Shown here: in pieces, positions 55,272-62,265 of the stretch
Numbering within the stretch: position 1 is the stretch's first letter
Layout: every line of letters starts with the position of its first letter
Assembly (NCBI RefSeq): GCF_021172045.1
Contig: NZ_CP087164.1
Coordinates: forward strand, 5,084,001 to 5,148,000
Length of the DNA stretch: 64,000 nucleotides
Source: Capillimicrobium parvum
Lineage (GTDB): Bacteria > Actinomycetota > Thermoleophilia > Solirubrobacterales > Solirubrobacteraceae
Direction: 5' to 3'
Program-made: the position numbers and the translations under genes
The notes under the pieces: generated by a model
Seen by the model: only the letters and a program-made list of their open reading frames with translations
The model's database searches: none
What the model was told of the DNA's origin: nothing

Positions 55272-55451
55272 TTAAGCGTGATCCTCGCTGGAACCCTGGC
55301 CGTACGGCAGGCGGGCCGGCCCCACGTCCTCGCTCAGCAGCAGCAGCGTGCCGCCACACCGCCGGCACTCGCCGGGCGGCTCGTCACGCACCGTGAACCA
55401 CTTGGTGGCGCACGTGTCGCATCGGAAGCGCCGCTCCATCCCTGAGAGCAT
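55272..55451 (-). CDS. Small zinc-ribbon protein
   Basis: 59 residues if started at 55451 (an in-frame ATG at 55439 would give 55). FRCDTCATKWFTVRD and ECRRCGGTL give two CxxC pairs spaced as in zinc ribbons. The C-terminus is an uncharged, glycine/serine-containing tail. It runs on the minus strand between the ICMT-type gene and the MMPL operon. A conserved family could not be named; the Cys layout is the main evidence. Confidence 0.6.
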   Translation of the reverse strand: MLSGMERRFRCDTCATKWFTVRDEPPGECRRCGGTLLLLSEDVGPARLPYGQGSSEDHA

Positions 55452-55517
55452 CGGGTCCGCGACGCGCGCGGTCGTCCGTGGTCTTCCGCGACCCGGCGCG
55501 GAGAAGGTCGGACGGAA

Positions 55518-56072
55518 CTACGTGACGGGCACGAATGGCAGGGACGGCGTGCGCGAGCGCCAGCGCTCGTACTCGTCCCCGAACGACACGGCCAGGCCGC
55601 GCGCCTCGAGCCGGCCGAGGAGCGCGACGAAGGCCACGAAGATCGCGACCAGCGCGAGCGAGATCAGCGACCGGCCGGCGATCGCGACGCCGAGCAGCAT
55701 GAGCGCCCAGCCGGCGTTCTGCGGCTGGCGCATGAAGCCGTACGGGCCGCCGGTGACGAGCCGGCGCGCGCGGAGGCCCTCGAAGTCGCCCTGGTTGACG
55801 AGCGCGCGCGTCGCCCAGGCGAAGAGCGCGAACCCGGCGACGATCACCAGGCCGCCGGCGATGAACGCCACCGACTTGGGAATGGCGTCGACCCGACCGG
55901 TCTCGACGTATGCGGCGGTGACGACGGTGTCGGCGTGGACGAGGTAGACGAACCACACGCCGATCGCCGCCGGCCCCGACATGACGCCGACCCGCTCCTC
56001 GCGGCCGAGCACCGCGAGGACGAGCGCGGCGAGCAGGAGGAAGACGACGAAGGTGCCGATGACGGATTCCAC
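55518..56072 (-). CDS. Isoprenylcysteine-carboxyl-methyltransferase-type (NnrU-like) membrane protein
   Basis: 184 residues from GTG. Four to five TM segments; the SAM-binding C-terminal motif GGPYGFMRQPQNAGWALMLLGVAI and EYERWRSRTPSLPFVP resemble the ICMT/PEMT fold. Function unknown in bacteria. Its upstream side carries the hexamer tandem repeat; the start is the first GTG before the TM segment VIGTFVVFLLLAALVLAVLG. Confidence 0.78.
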   Translation of the reverse strand: MESVIGTFVVFLLLAALVLAVLGREERVGVMSGPAAIGVWFVYLVHADTVVTAAYVETGRVDAIPKSVAFIAGGLVIVAGFALFAWATRALVNQGDFEGLRARRLVTGGPYGFMRQPQNAGWALMLLGVAIAGRSLISLALVAIFVAFVALLGRLEARGLAVSFGDEYERWRSRTPSLPFVPVT

Positions 56073-56104
56073 GGACCCCCAGGCTAGGCCAGTCGGCCAT
56101 CGGC

Positions 56105-56243
56105 GACGGCACCCCGCACCCGCACCCCGCACCGGCACCCCGCACCCGCACCCCGCACCCGCACCCGCACCCGCACCCGCACCCCGCACCCGCACCCGCA
56201 CCGGCACGCGCACCGGCACCGGCACCGGCGCCGGCGCCGGCGC
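56105..56243. repeat. GC-rich hexamer tandem repeat (GCACCC-type)
   Basis: About 140 bases made of near-perfect GCACCC/GCACCCC units (C-rich on the + strand), ending in GGCACC and GGCGCC variants. It lies between the divergent ICMT-type and maleylacetate reductase genes. Repeats of this kind change length by slippage. The minus-strand translation is a Val/Arg/Gly repeat and not a real protein. Confidence 0.85.
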
Positions 56244-56261
56244 GAGGATGAGGCGCTCGGC

Positions 56262-56291
56262 TTGACAACCCACGCGCGAGCCGACCACACT
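56262..56291 (+). promoter_or_regulatory. Possible promoter of the maleylacetate reductase gene
   Basis: TTGACA at 56262-56267 is followed 18 bases later by CACACT (56286-56291) and the ATG lies at 56301. The -35 is perfect, the -10 is weak. Confidence 0.4.
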
Positions 56292-56300
56292 GCCGTTCGC

Positions 56301-57419
56301 ATGTCGCCACACATTTCGCCCAGCGAAAACACGGTCGGGTCGTTCGTCTACGACGCGCTGCCCGGGAGGGTCGTGTTCGGGAGCGGGGCGAGCACCGGGC
56401 GGCTGGCCGCGGAGGTCGAGCGCCTCGGCTGCGAGCGCGTGCTGGTGGTCGCGGCCGAGCCCGAGCGCGAGCTGGCGCGCCGGCTCGTCGCGCCGCTGGG
56501 CGACCGGGTCGCCGCGACGTTCGAGGAGGTGCGCGCGCACGTGCCGGTCGAGGTCGCGCAGCGCGCCCGGGCGGCCGCGCGCGACGCGCGCGCCGACGGG
56601 CTGCTGTGCATCGGCGGCGGTTCGACGACCGGGACCGCCAAGGCGATCGCGCTCGAGCAGCCGCTGCCGATCGTCGCCGTCCCGACGACGTACGCCGGGT
56701 CGGAGATGACGCCGGTGTGGGGCCTGACCGAGGGCCGGCGCAAGACGACCGGGCGGGACGCCGCCGTGCAGCCGGCCGTCGTCGTCTACGACCCCGAGCT
56801 CACGCTCACCCTGCCGCCGGAGATCAGCGGCCCGAGCGCGATGAACGCGATGGCCCACTGCGTCGAGGCGTTCTACGCGCCCGGGGCCAACCCGATCACC
56901 AGCCTGATGGCCGAGGAGGGCATCCGCGCCCTGGCCCGCGGCGTCCCGGTCGCCGTCGAGCGGCCCGGCGACCTCGACGGCCGGGCCGACACGCTCTACG
57001 GCGCCTATCTCGCCGGCGCGGCGTTCGCCGTCGCCGGCTCCGGCCTGCACCACAAGATCTGCCACGCGCTCGGGGGCGCGTTCGACCTGCCCCACGCTCA
57101 GACCCACACGATCGTGCTGCCGCACGTCGTCGCCTACAACGCCCCGGCGATGCCGGCGATCGCCGAGCGCCTCGACCGCGTCCTCGGCGAGCGGGGGGAT
57201 CCCGCCGCCGCGCTCTACGACCTCGCGGCCGGGATCGGCGCGCCCATGGCGCTCGCCGACGTCGGCCTGCCCGCCGGCGGCATCGACGAGGTGCTCGAGC
57301 CCATCCTCGCCGTGGTGCCGCCGAGCAACCCGCGCCCGGTCGACGCCGACGGGCTGCGCGCCGTGCTGGCCGGCGCGGCCGCCGGCGTGCGGCCGTCGGC
57401 GGCGATCCTGAACCGATGA
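56301..57419 (+). CDS. Maleylacetate reductase (iron-containing ADH family)
   Basis: 372 residues from MSPHISPSENTVG (an in-frame ATG at 56262 would overlap the -35). NAD(P)-binding segment LCIGGGSTTGTAKAIAL, PTTYAGSEMTPVWG, and metal-binding residues in AHCVEAFYAPGAN and HKICHALGGAFDLPHAQTH identify this group III ADH family. MAR reduces maleylacetate to 3-oxoadipate, the last lower-pathway step of hydroxyquinol, resorcinol and chlorophenol breakdown. The intradiol dioxygenase gene follows 14 bases later. Confidence 0.88.
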   Translation: MSPHISPSENTVGSFVYDALPGRVVFGSGASTGRLAAEVERLGCERVLVVAAEPERELARRLVAPLGDRVAATFEEVRAHVPVEVAQRARAAARDARADGLLCIGGGSTTGTAKAIALEQPLPIVAVPTTYAGSEMTPVWGLTEGRRKTTGRDAAVQPAVVVYDPELTLTLPPEISGPSAMNAMAHCVEAFYAPGANPITSLMAEEGIRALARGVPVAVERPGDLDGRADTLYGAYLAGAAFAVAGSGLHHKICHALGGAFDLPHAQTHTIVLPHVVAYNAPAMPAIAERLDRVLGERGDPAAALYDLAAGIGAPMALADVGLPAGGIDEVLEPILAVVPPSNPRPVDADGLRAVLAGAAAGVRPSAAILNR

Positions 57420-57433
57420 AGGAGCCGAGACGC

Positions 57434-58324
57434 ATGACCGAGCAGGCCGAGCGACGCAACCTGTCCGACACCGAGCTCACCGACGCGGTGCTCACGAGCT
57501 TCGCCACGAGCGGCGACGCCCGCTTCCGCCGGATCGCCGAGAGCCTCGTGCGCCACCTCCATGCGTTCGCCGCCGACGTACAGCTCACCGAGGAGGAGTG
57601 GTTCGCCGGCATCGACTTCCTGACCCGCACGGGCCACATCACCGACGACAAGCGTCAGGAGGTCGTGCTGCTCTCCGACGTGCTCGGCCTGTCGATGCAG
57701 GTCATCGGCATCAACCACCGCCACCCCGGCGGCGCCACCGAGTCGACCGTGTTCGGGCCGTTCTTCGTCGCGGGCTCCCCCGCGTTCGCCAACGGCGACG
57801 ACATCGCCGCGGGCGCGCCCGGTCAGCCGTGCTGGATGCAGGGGCGCGTCGTCTCGACCGACGGCACACCGATCCCCGACGCGCTCATCGAGGTCTGGCA
57901 GGCCGACGAGGACGGCTTCTACGACGTGCAGATCGCCGACCTCGACGCCGTCCGCGGCCGCGGCCACCTGCGCTCCGCCGACGACGGCCGCTTCTGGTTC
58001 TGGTCGGTCCTGCCCGAGGCCTACCCGATTCCGGACGACGGCCCGGTGGGCGACCTGCTCAAGGCGGCCGGCCGCAGCCCGATGCGTCCCGCGCACGTGC
58101 ACTTCAAGATCGACGCGCCGGGCTACGCGACGCTCATCACCCACGTCTTCGTCGAAGGCGACCAGTACCTCGACACCGACGCGGTCTTCGGGGTCAAGAG
58201 CTCCCTGATCGCGCCGTTCGAGCGTCACGAGGGCGGCAGCGCCACGCCGGACGGGCGCGAGCTCGACGGCCCGTGGTACTCGATGCAGTACGACATGGTG
58301 CTCGCGCCGGCGCCCGCGCGTTAG
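57434..58324 (+). CDS. Intradiol ring-cleavage dioxygenase (hydroxyquinol 1,2-type)
   Basis: 296 residues from ATG at 57434 (AAGGAG about nine bases upstream; an earlier ATG at 57416 overlaps the previous stop). The N-terminal helical domain (LSDTELTDAVLTSFATS to GHITDDKRQEVVLLSDVLGLSMQVI) and the catalytic domain with iron ligands: Tyr in GFYDVQ, Tyr in EAYPIPDDGPVG, His and His in RPAHVHFKI. Cleaves hydroxyquinol or a catechol to maleylacetate or muconate, matching the upstream reductase. Its stop overlaps the convergent LacI gene. Confidence 0.88.
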   Translation: MTEQAERRNLSDTELTDAVLTSFATSGDARFRRIAESLVRHLHAFAADVQLTEEEWFAGIDFLTRTGHITDDKRQEVVLLSDVLGLSMQVIGINHRHPGGATESTVFGPFFVAGSPAFANGDDIAAGAPGQPCWMQGRVVSTDGTPIPDALIEVWQADEDGFYDVQIADLDAVRGRGHLRSADDGRFWFWSVLPEAYPIPDDGPVGDLLKAAGRSPMRPAHVHFKIDAPGYATLITHVFVEGDQYLDTDAVFGVKSSLIAPFERHEGGSATPDGRELDGPWYSMQYDMVLAPAPAR

Positions 58325-59325
58325 GCCCGCGCCGGCGCGCCGTGCGAGCCGCGCGGCACGAGCTCGACCGGGACCCGCACGCGGCGCGGCGGGCGCCCCG
58401 GATCGTCGATCCGGTCGAGCAGGAGGCGGATCGCGGCGCCGCTCATGGCCGCTAGGTCCTGGCGCACGGTCGTCAGGCGGAACACCTCCCAGGCGGCCAT
58501 CGCGATGTCGTCGAAGCCGACGATCGTGAGCCGGTCCGGGACCGGGATCCCGAGCGCGCGCGCCGCGTTGAGCGCGCCGACCGCGACGACGTCGTTGCCG
58601 CAGAAGACGGCGCTGGGCGGATGGGGCGCCGCCATCAGGCTCGCCAGCCCCTCGTGGCCCGTGGCCGTCGAGAACGGGCCGCGACGCACCCGCGCATCGG
58701 CGAGCGCGATGCCCCGCTGTGCCAGGCCGGCGCGCAGGCCGGCCTCGCGGTCGCGGCCGGTGCTCGTGTCCGCCGGGCCGAGGATCGCGCCGATCTCGGT
58801 GTGCCCGAGGCCGGCGAGCAGCGTCGCCACCTCGCGTCCTCCGCCGGCGTTGTCGCTCTCGCAGGCGTCGGCGGCGTCGCCGCCGGCCGTCCGGTTGAAC
58901 TGCACCACCGGCAGCCCGCGGTCCGCGAGCGCGCCGGGCAGCGCCGAGCCCACGAGCGTCGTGGTGAGGATGGCGGCGTCGACCGCGCCGTCGAGCAGCT
59001 GCTCGGCGGCGAACGGCCGGCCGGGCAGGTCGGTGTGGACGACGGCCCGCCGGCCGGCCGCGTCGAGCGCGGCGTGCAGGTGCAGGATCGCCTCGCTGTA
59101 GAACGGGTTGCCGAGGTCGCGGACCACGACGGCGACCTGGCCCGTGGCCCGCGTCGACAGGCTGCGGCCGCGCCGGCTCGGCACGTAGGCGAGCGCGCCC
59201 GCGGCCTCGCGCACCCGGCGGATCGTGTCAGGCGCCACGCGCGGATCGCCTCGTAGCGCGCGCGAGACCGTGGGCTGCGAGACGCCCGCGAGCGCCGCGA
59301 CGTCATGGCTGGTCGGGGCCCGCAC
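58321..59325 (-). CDS. LacI-family transcriptional regulator
   Basis: 334 residues. N-terminal HTH TSHDVAALAGVSQPTVSRALRGDPRVAPDT (with the LacI hinge region RRGRSLSTRATGQVAVVV), then a periplasmic-binding-like sensor domain (LTIVGFDDIAMAAWEVFRLTTVRQDL; LLLDRIDDPGRPPRRVRVPVELVPRGS). It is divergent from the histidinol-dehydrogenase-like gene with a CpG-centred operator between the two starts, so it most likely controls that operon; its stop overlaps the dioxygenase stop. Confidence 0.9.
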   Translation of the reverse strand: MRAPTSHDVAALAGVSQPTVSRALRGDPRVAPDTIRRVREAAGALAYVPSRRGRSLSTRATGQVAVVVRDLGNPFYSEAILHLHAALDAAGRRAVVHTDLPGRPFAAEQLLDGAVDAAILTTTLVGSALPGALADRGLPVVQFNRTAGGDAADACESDNAGGGREVATLLAGLGHTEIGAILGPADTSTGRDREAGLRAGLAQRGIALADARVRRGPFSTATGHEGLASLMAAPHPPSAVFCGNDVVAVGALNAARALGIPVPDRLTIVGFDDIAMAAWEVFRLTTVRQDLAAMSGAAIRLLLDRIDDPGRPPRRVRVPVELVPRGSHGAPARA

Positions 59326-59356
59326 GGGGCGTCACCCTACCCGATCGCCTGGGGCG

Positions 59357-59372
59357 TTGCATACGTATGTAA
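59357..59372. promoter_or_regulatory. LacI-type operator TTGCATACGTATGTAA
   Basis: 16-bp near-perfect palindrome (7 of 8 pairs) centred on CpG, as in LacI-family operators. A TAAGAT (-10) at 59370-59375 overlaps its right arm and ends six bases before the ATG at 59382, so the regulated transcript would start at or next to the start codon (leaderless). Confidence 0.68.
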
Positions 59373-59381
59373 GATTCGCGG

Positions 59382-60677
59382 ATGATCGCCGCCGACGACG
59401 TTCGCTACCTCAAGTCCCCCGGCCCCCCGACGCCGGAGGCGGGCGCCGAGATCCGCCGCCGGGTCGAGGAGATCCTGGCCGACATCGAGGCGGGCGGCGC
59501 CGACGCCGTGCGCCGCTGGTCGCGCGACCTCGACGGCTGGGATCCGCCGAGCTTCGTCGCCACCGAGCAGGACGTCGAGCGGGCGGCCGCGCAGCTCGAT
59601 CCCGCGCTCCGCGACCACATCGCCTTCGCCCAGCGCCAGGTCCGCGGCTTCGCCGAGGCCCAGCGCGCCACGCTGACCGACCTGCGCGTCGAGCCCCTGC
59701 CCGGCGTCGTGCTCGGGCACCGCCACATCCCGGTCGGCTCGGTCGGCGCCTACGTCCCCGGCGGGCGCTATCCGATGCTCGCATCGTCGTTCATGACGGT
59801 CCTCGTCGCCAAGGCCGCCGGCGTGCCCCAGGTCATCGCCTGCGCGCCGCCGCAGCGCGAGGGCGGCATCCACCCCGCGATGCTGCACGCGATGGCGACC
59901 TCGGGCGCGGACGCGGTCGTCTGCCTCGGCGGCGTCCAGGCCCTCGCGGCGCTGGCCTTCGGCCTGATCGACGACCTGCCGGCGGTCGACATGCTCGTCG
60001 GGGCCGGCAACGCCTACGTCGCCGAGGCCAAGCGGCAGCTGTTCGGGCGGGTCGGCATCGACCTGCTCGCGGGCCCGACCGAGGTGCTCGTCGTGGCCGA
60101 CGGGACCGCCGACCCGCGCATCGTCGCCGCCGACGTCCTCGGCCAGGCCGAGCACGGGCCGACCTCGCCCGCCGGCGTGATCGCCATCGGCGAGGACGTC
60201 GCGCGCGCGGTCGCGGGCCAGATCGAGTCGCTGCTGCAGACATGGCCGACCGCGGAGATCGCCGGGCAGGCGTGGCGCGACCACGGCTGGATCGCGATCG
60301 TCGACTCCGACGACCAGGCCATCGCGCTCGCCGACGAGGCCGCGAACGAGCACCTCGAGATCCAGGTCGACGACGCCAAGCTCGACGACTACCTCGCCCG
60401 CCTGCGCAACTACGGCTCGCTCTTCCTCGGCGCCCAGGCGACCGTGGCCTACGGCGACAAGGGCGTCGGGACCAACCACGTCCTGCCGACCGCGCGGGCC
60501 GCGCGCTACACCGGCGGCCTGTGGGTGGGCAAGTTCCTGAAGACGTGCACGTGGCAGCGGCTGACGCCGGAGGGCACGCGCGCGGTGGCGCCGGCGATCG
60601 AGGCGATCTGCGCGGCCGAGCACATGGAGGGCCACGGGCTGACCGCGACCATGCGCCTGGAGCGCGCACGGGCATGA
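59382..60677 (+). CDS. Histidinol-dehydrogenase-like dehydrogenase (catabolic paralogue)
   Basis: 431 residues. All catalytic HisD positions are present: zinc and catalytic residues in DVLGQAEHGPTSP (Gln, His), NEHLEIQV (Glu, His), GDKGVGTNHVLPT (Asp) and AEHMEGHGLTA (His). It is not in a histidine operon; a LacI repressor, an SDR, an IclR regulator and flavoprotein surround it. Relatives in such settings oxidise other diols, for example dihydroxypropanesulfonate by HpsN. The substrate here is unknown, but a polyol or sulfonate alcohol is plausible. Its stop overlaps the SDR start (ATGA). Confidence 0.85.
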   Translation: MIAADDVRYLKSPGPPTPEAGAEIRRRVEEILADIEAGGADAVRRWSRDLDGWDPPSFVATEQDVERAAAQLDPALRDHIAFAQRQVRGFAEAQRATLTDLRVEPLPGVVLGHRHIPVGSVGAYVPGGRYPMLASSFMTVLVAKAAGVPQVIACAPPQREGGIHPAMLHAMATSGADAVVCLGGVQALAALAFGLIDDLPAVDMLVGAGNAYVAEAKRQLFGRVGIDLLAGPTEVLVVADGTADPRIVAADVLGQAEHGPTSPAGVIAIGEDVARAVAGQIESLLQTWPTAEIAGQAWRDHGWIAIVDSDDQAIALADEAANEHLEIQVDDAKLDDYLARLRNYGSLFLGAQATVAYGDKGVGTNHVLPTARAARYTGGLWVGKFLKTCTWQRLTPEGTRAVAPAIEAICAAEHMEGHGLTATMRLERARA

Positions 60678-61435
60678 GCGCGTGGTCGCTCGACGGGCGC
60701 GTCGCGCTCGTCACGGGCGCGGGGCGGGGGCTCGGACGGGGCATCGCCCTCGAGCTCGCTCGCGCCGGCGCCCACGTCGCGTGCGTGGCCCGGACGGCGG
60801 CCGACCTCGACGAGGTCGTCGCGGCGATCGCGGCCGAGGGGGGCCGCGCGCTCGCCCACCCCGCCGACGTGACCGACGAGGATGCGGCCGCCGCCGCGGT
60901 CGCCGCCGCGGAGGAGCTGGGCGACCTGCGCGTCGTCGTCACCGCCGCCGGGACCAACCGGCCGGGCCCCGCCCGCGACTACCCGATGGCCGACTGGGAC
61001 GCCCTGTTCGCCGTCAACGTCCGGGCCACGTTCCTCGCGTGCCGCGCCGCCGGCGACTCGATGCTGCGCCGCGGCGTGCCCGGCAGCATCGTCACGCTCT
61101 CCTCGCAGATGGGCGCCGTCGGCTATCCGGGCCGCGTCGCGTACTGCGCGACCAAGCACGCCGTCGAGGGCATGACGAAGGCGCTCGCCGTCGAGTGGGG
61201 GCGCGCTGGGGTGCGCGTCAACGCGGTGGCGCCGACGTTCGTCGAGACGCCGATGACGGCGCCGTTCTTCGCGGACCCCGGGTTCCGGGAGGAGATCCTC
61301 GAGCGCCGTCTGCCGAGCGGCCGCCTCGCCACGATCGACGACGTCGCCCACGCCGCCCGCTACCTCGCGTGCGACGCGTCGGCCAGCGTCACCGGCCACA
61401 TGCTGCGCGTCGACGGCGGCTGGACCGCCTGGTGA
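60674..61435 (+). CDS. Short-chain dehydrogenase/reductase
   Basis: 253 residues from ATG overlapping the previous stop. Rossmann TGAGRGLGRGIALELARAGA, NVRATF, active-site Ser in IVTLSSQMGAV, Tyr-x3-Lys in YCATK, and the C-terminal VDGGWTAW complete a classical SDR. It probably oxidises or reduces the same substrate family as the upstream HisD-like enzyme, in two consecutive steps of one pathway. Convergent with the IclR gene (one base between stops). Confidence 0.9.
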   Translation: MSAWSLDGRVALVTGAGRGLGRGIALELARAGAHVACVARTAADLDEVVAAIAAEGGRALAHPADVTDEDAAAAAVAAAEELGDLRVVVTAAGTNRPGPARDYPMADWDALFAVNVRATFLACRAAGDSMLRRGVPGSIVTLSSQMGAVGYPGRVAYCATKHAVEGMTKALAVEWGRAGVRVNAVAPTFVETPMTAPFFADPGFREEILERRLPSGRLATIDDVAHAARYLACDASASVTGHMLRVDGGWTAW

Positions 61436-61436
61436 G

Positions 61437-62252
61437 CTACGGCGCGAGGCGCAGGACCGGCGGCTCCTGGCGGCGCCGCAGGGCCGCCGAGATCTCGTCC
61501 GCGCCGTCGAGCAGACCGGGCAGCAGGCGCTCGTGCACCTCGGCCGCCGAGACGCGCCCGCTCGACGTGCAGAGGTTGAGCGCGGCGAAGACGCGGCCGT
61601 CCGCGCCGCGCACGGGCGCCGCGACGGAGCGCAGGCCGATCTCGAGCTCCTCGTCGACCAGCGCCCAGCCCTGACGCCGCACCCGCGTAAGCTCGCGGCG
61701 CAGCGCCGCCGGCTCGCGGATCGTGTGCTCGGTCAGCGGCGCGAGGGCCGCCGTGGCCAGGAACCGCTCGAGCTCGGCCTCCGGAAGGTCGGCCAGCAGC
61801 ACCCGGCCCATCGCGGTGGCGTGCGCGGGCAGACGGCCGCCGACCTGCAGGTTCATCGTCATGATCCGGCGGGTCGTGGCGCGCGCGACCGCGACGACGT
61901 CCGGCAGGTCGAGCGTCGCGGCCGTGCACGTCTCGCCCGCGCGGCCGGCCACGTCCTGCATCACCGGCTGGGCGATCTCCCAGAGGTCCAGCGACGAGAG
62001 GTACGACCAGCCGAGCGAGAGGACGCGCGGCGTCAGCGAGAAGCGCCGCTCCTCGCAGCGCACGAAGCCGAGCTCCTCCAGCGTCAGCAGGATCCGGCGG
62101 GCGGTGGCCGGGGTCAGGCCCGTCATCCGGGCGACCTCGCTGAGCGTCATGCGGGGGTGCTCGCGCGAGAACGCGGCGACGACCGTCAGGCCGCGCTCGA
62201 GCGACTGCAGTCCGGTGCCGCGCCGGGGCGCGGAGGCGTCGACGCTCGCCAT
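61437..62252 (-). CDS. IclR-family transcriptional regulator
   Basis: 271 residues. HTH MTLSEVARMTGLTPATARRILLTLEELGFV and effector domain (RRIMTMNLQVGGRLPAHATAMGRVLLADLPEAELERFL; GLRSVAAPVRGADGRVFAALNLC). The sequence groups with PcaR/PobR-like IclR proteins controlling aromatic acid catabolism. It follows the flavoprotein gene by 13 bases on the same strand and may control it as well as the convergent HisD-SDR operon. Confidence 0.88.
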   Translation of the reverse strand: MASVDASAPRRGTGLQSLERGLTVVAAFSREHPRMTLSEVARMTGLTPATARRILLTLEELGFVRCEERRFSLTPRVLSLGWSYLSSLDLWEIAQPVMQDVAGRAGETCTAATLDLPDVVAVARATTRRIMTMNLQVGGRLPAHATAMGRVLLADLPEAELERFLATAALAPLTEHTIREPAALRRELTRVRRQGWALVDEELEIGLRSVAAPVRGADGRVFAALNLCTSSGRVSAAEVHERLLPGLLDGADEISAALRRRQEPPVLRLAP

Positions 62253-62265
62253 CGCGCGGACGATT

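Noticed and set aside
55348-55947. 199-codon + strand frame between the MMPL gene and the repeat
   Set aside because: It is antisense to the zinc-ribbon and ICMT-type genes, and those have recognisable motifs.
56105-56243. CRISPR-like repeat array
   Set aside because: The units are six to seven bases without spacers; this is a simple tandem repeat.
56084-56332. Minus-strand frame rich in Arg, Cys and Gly
   Set aside because: It translates the hexamer tandem repeat and has no start or domain of its own.
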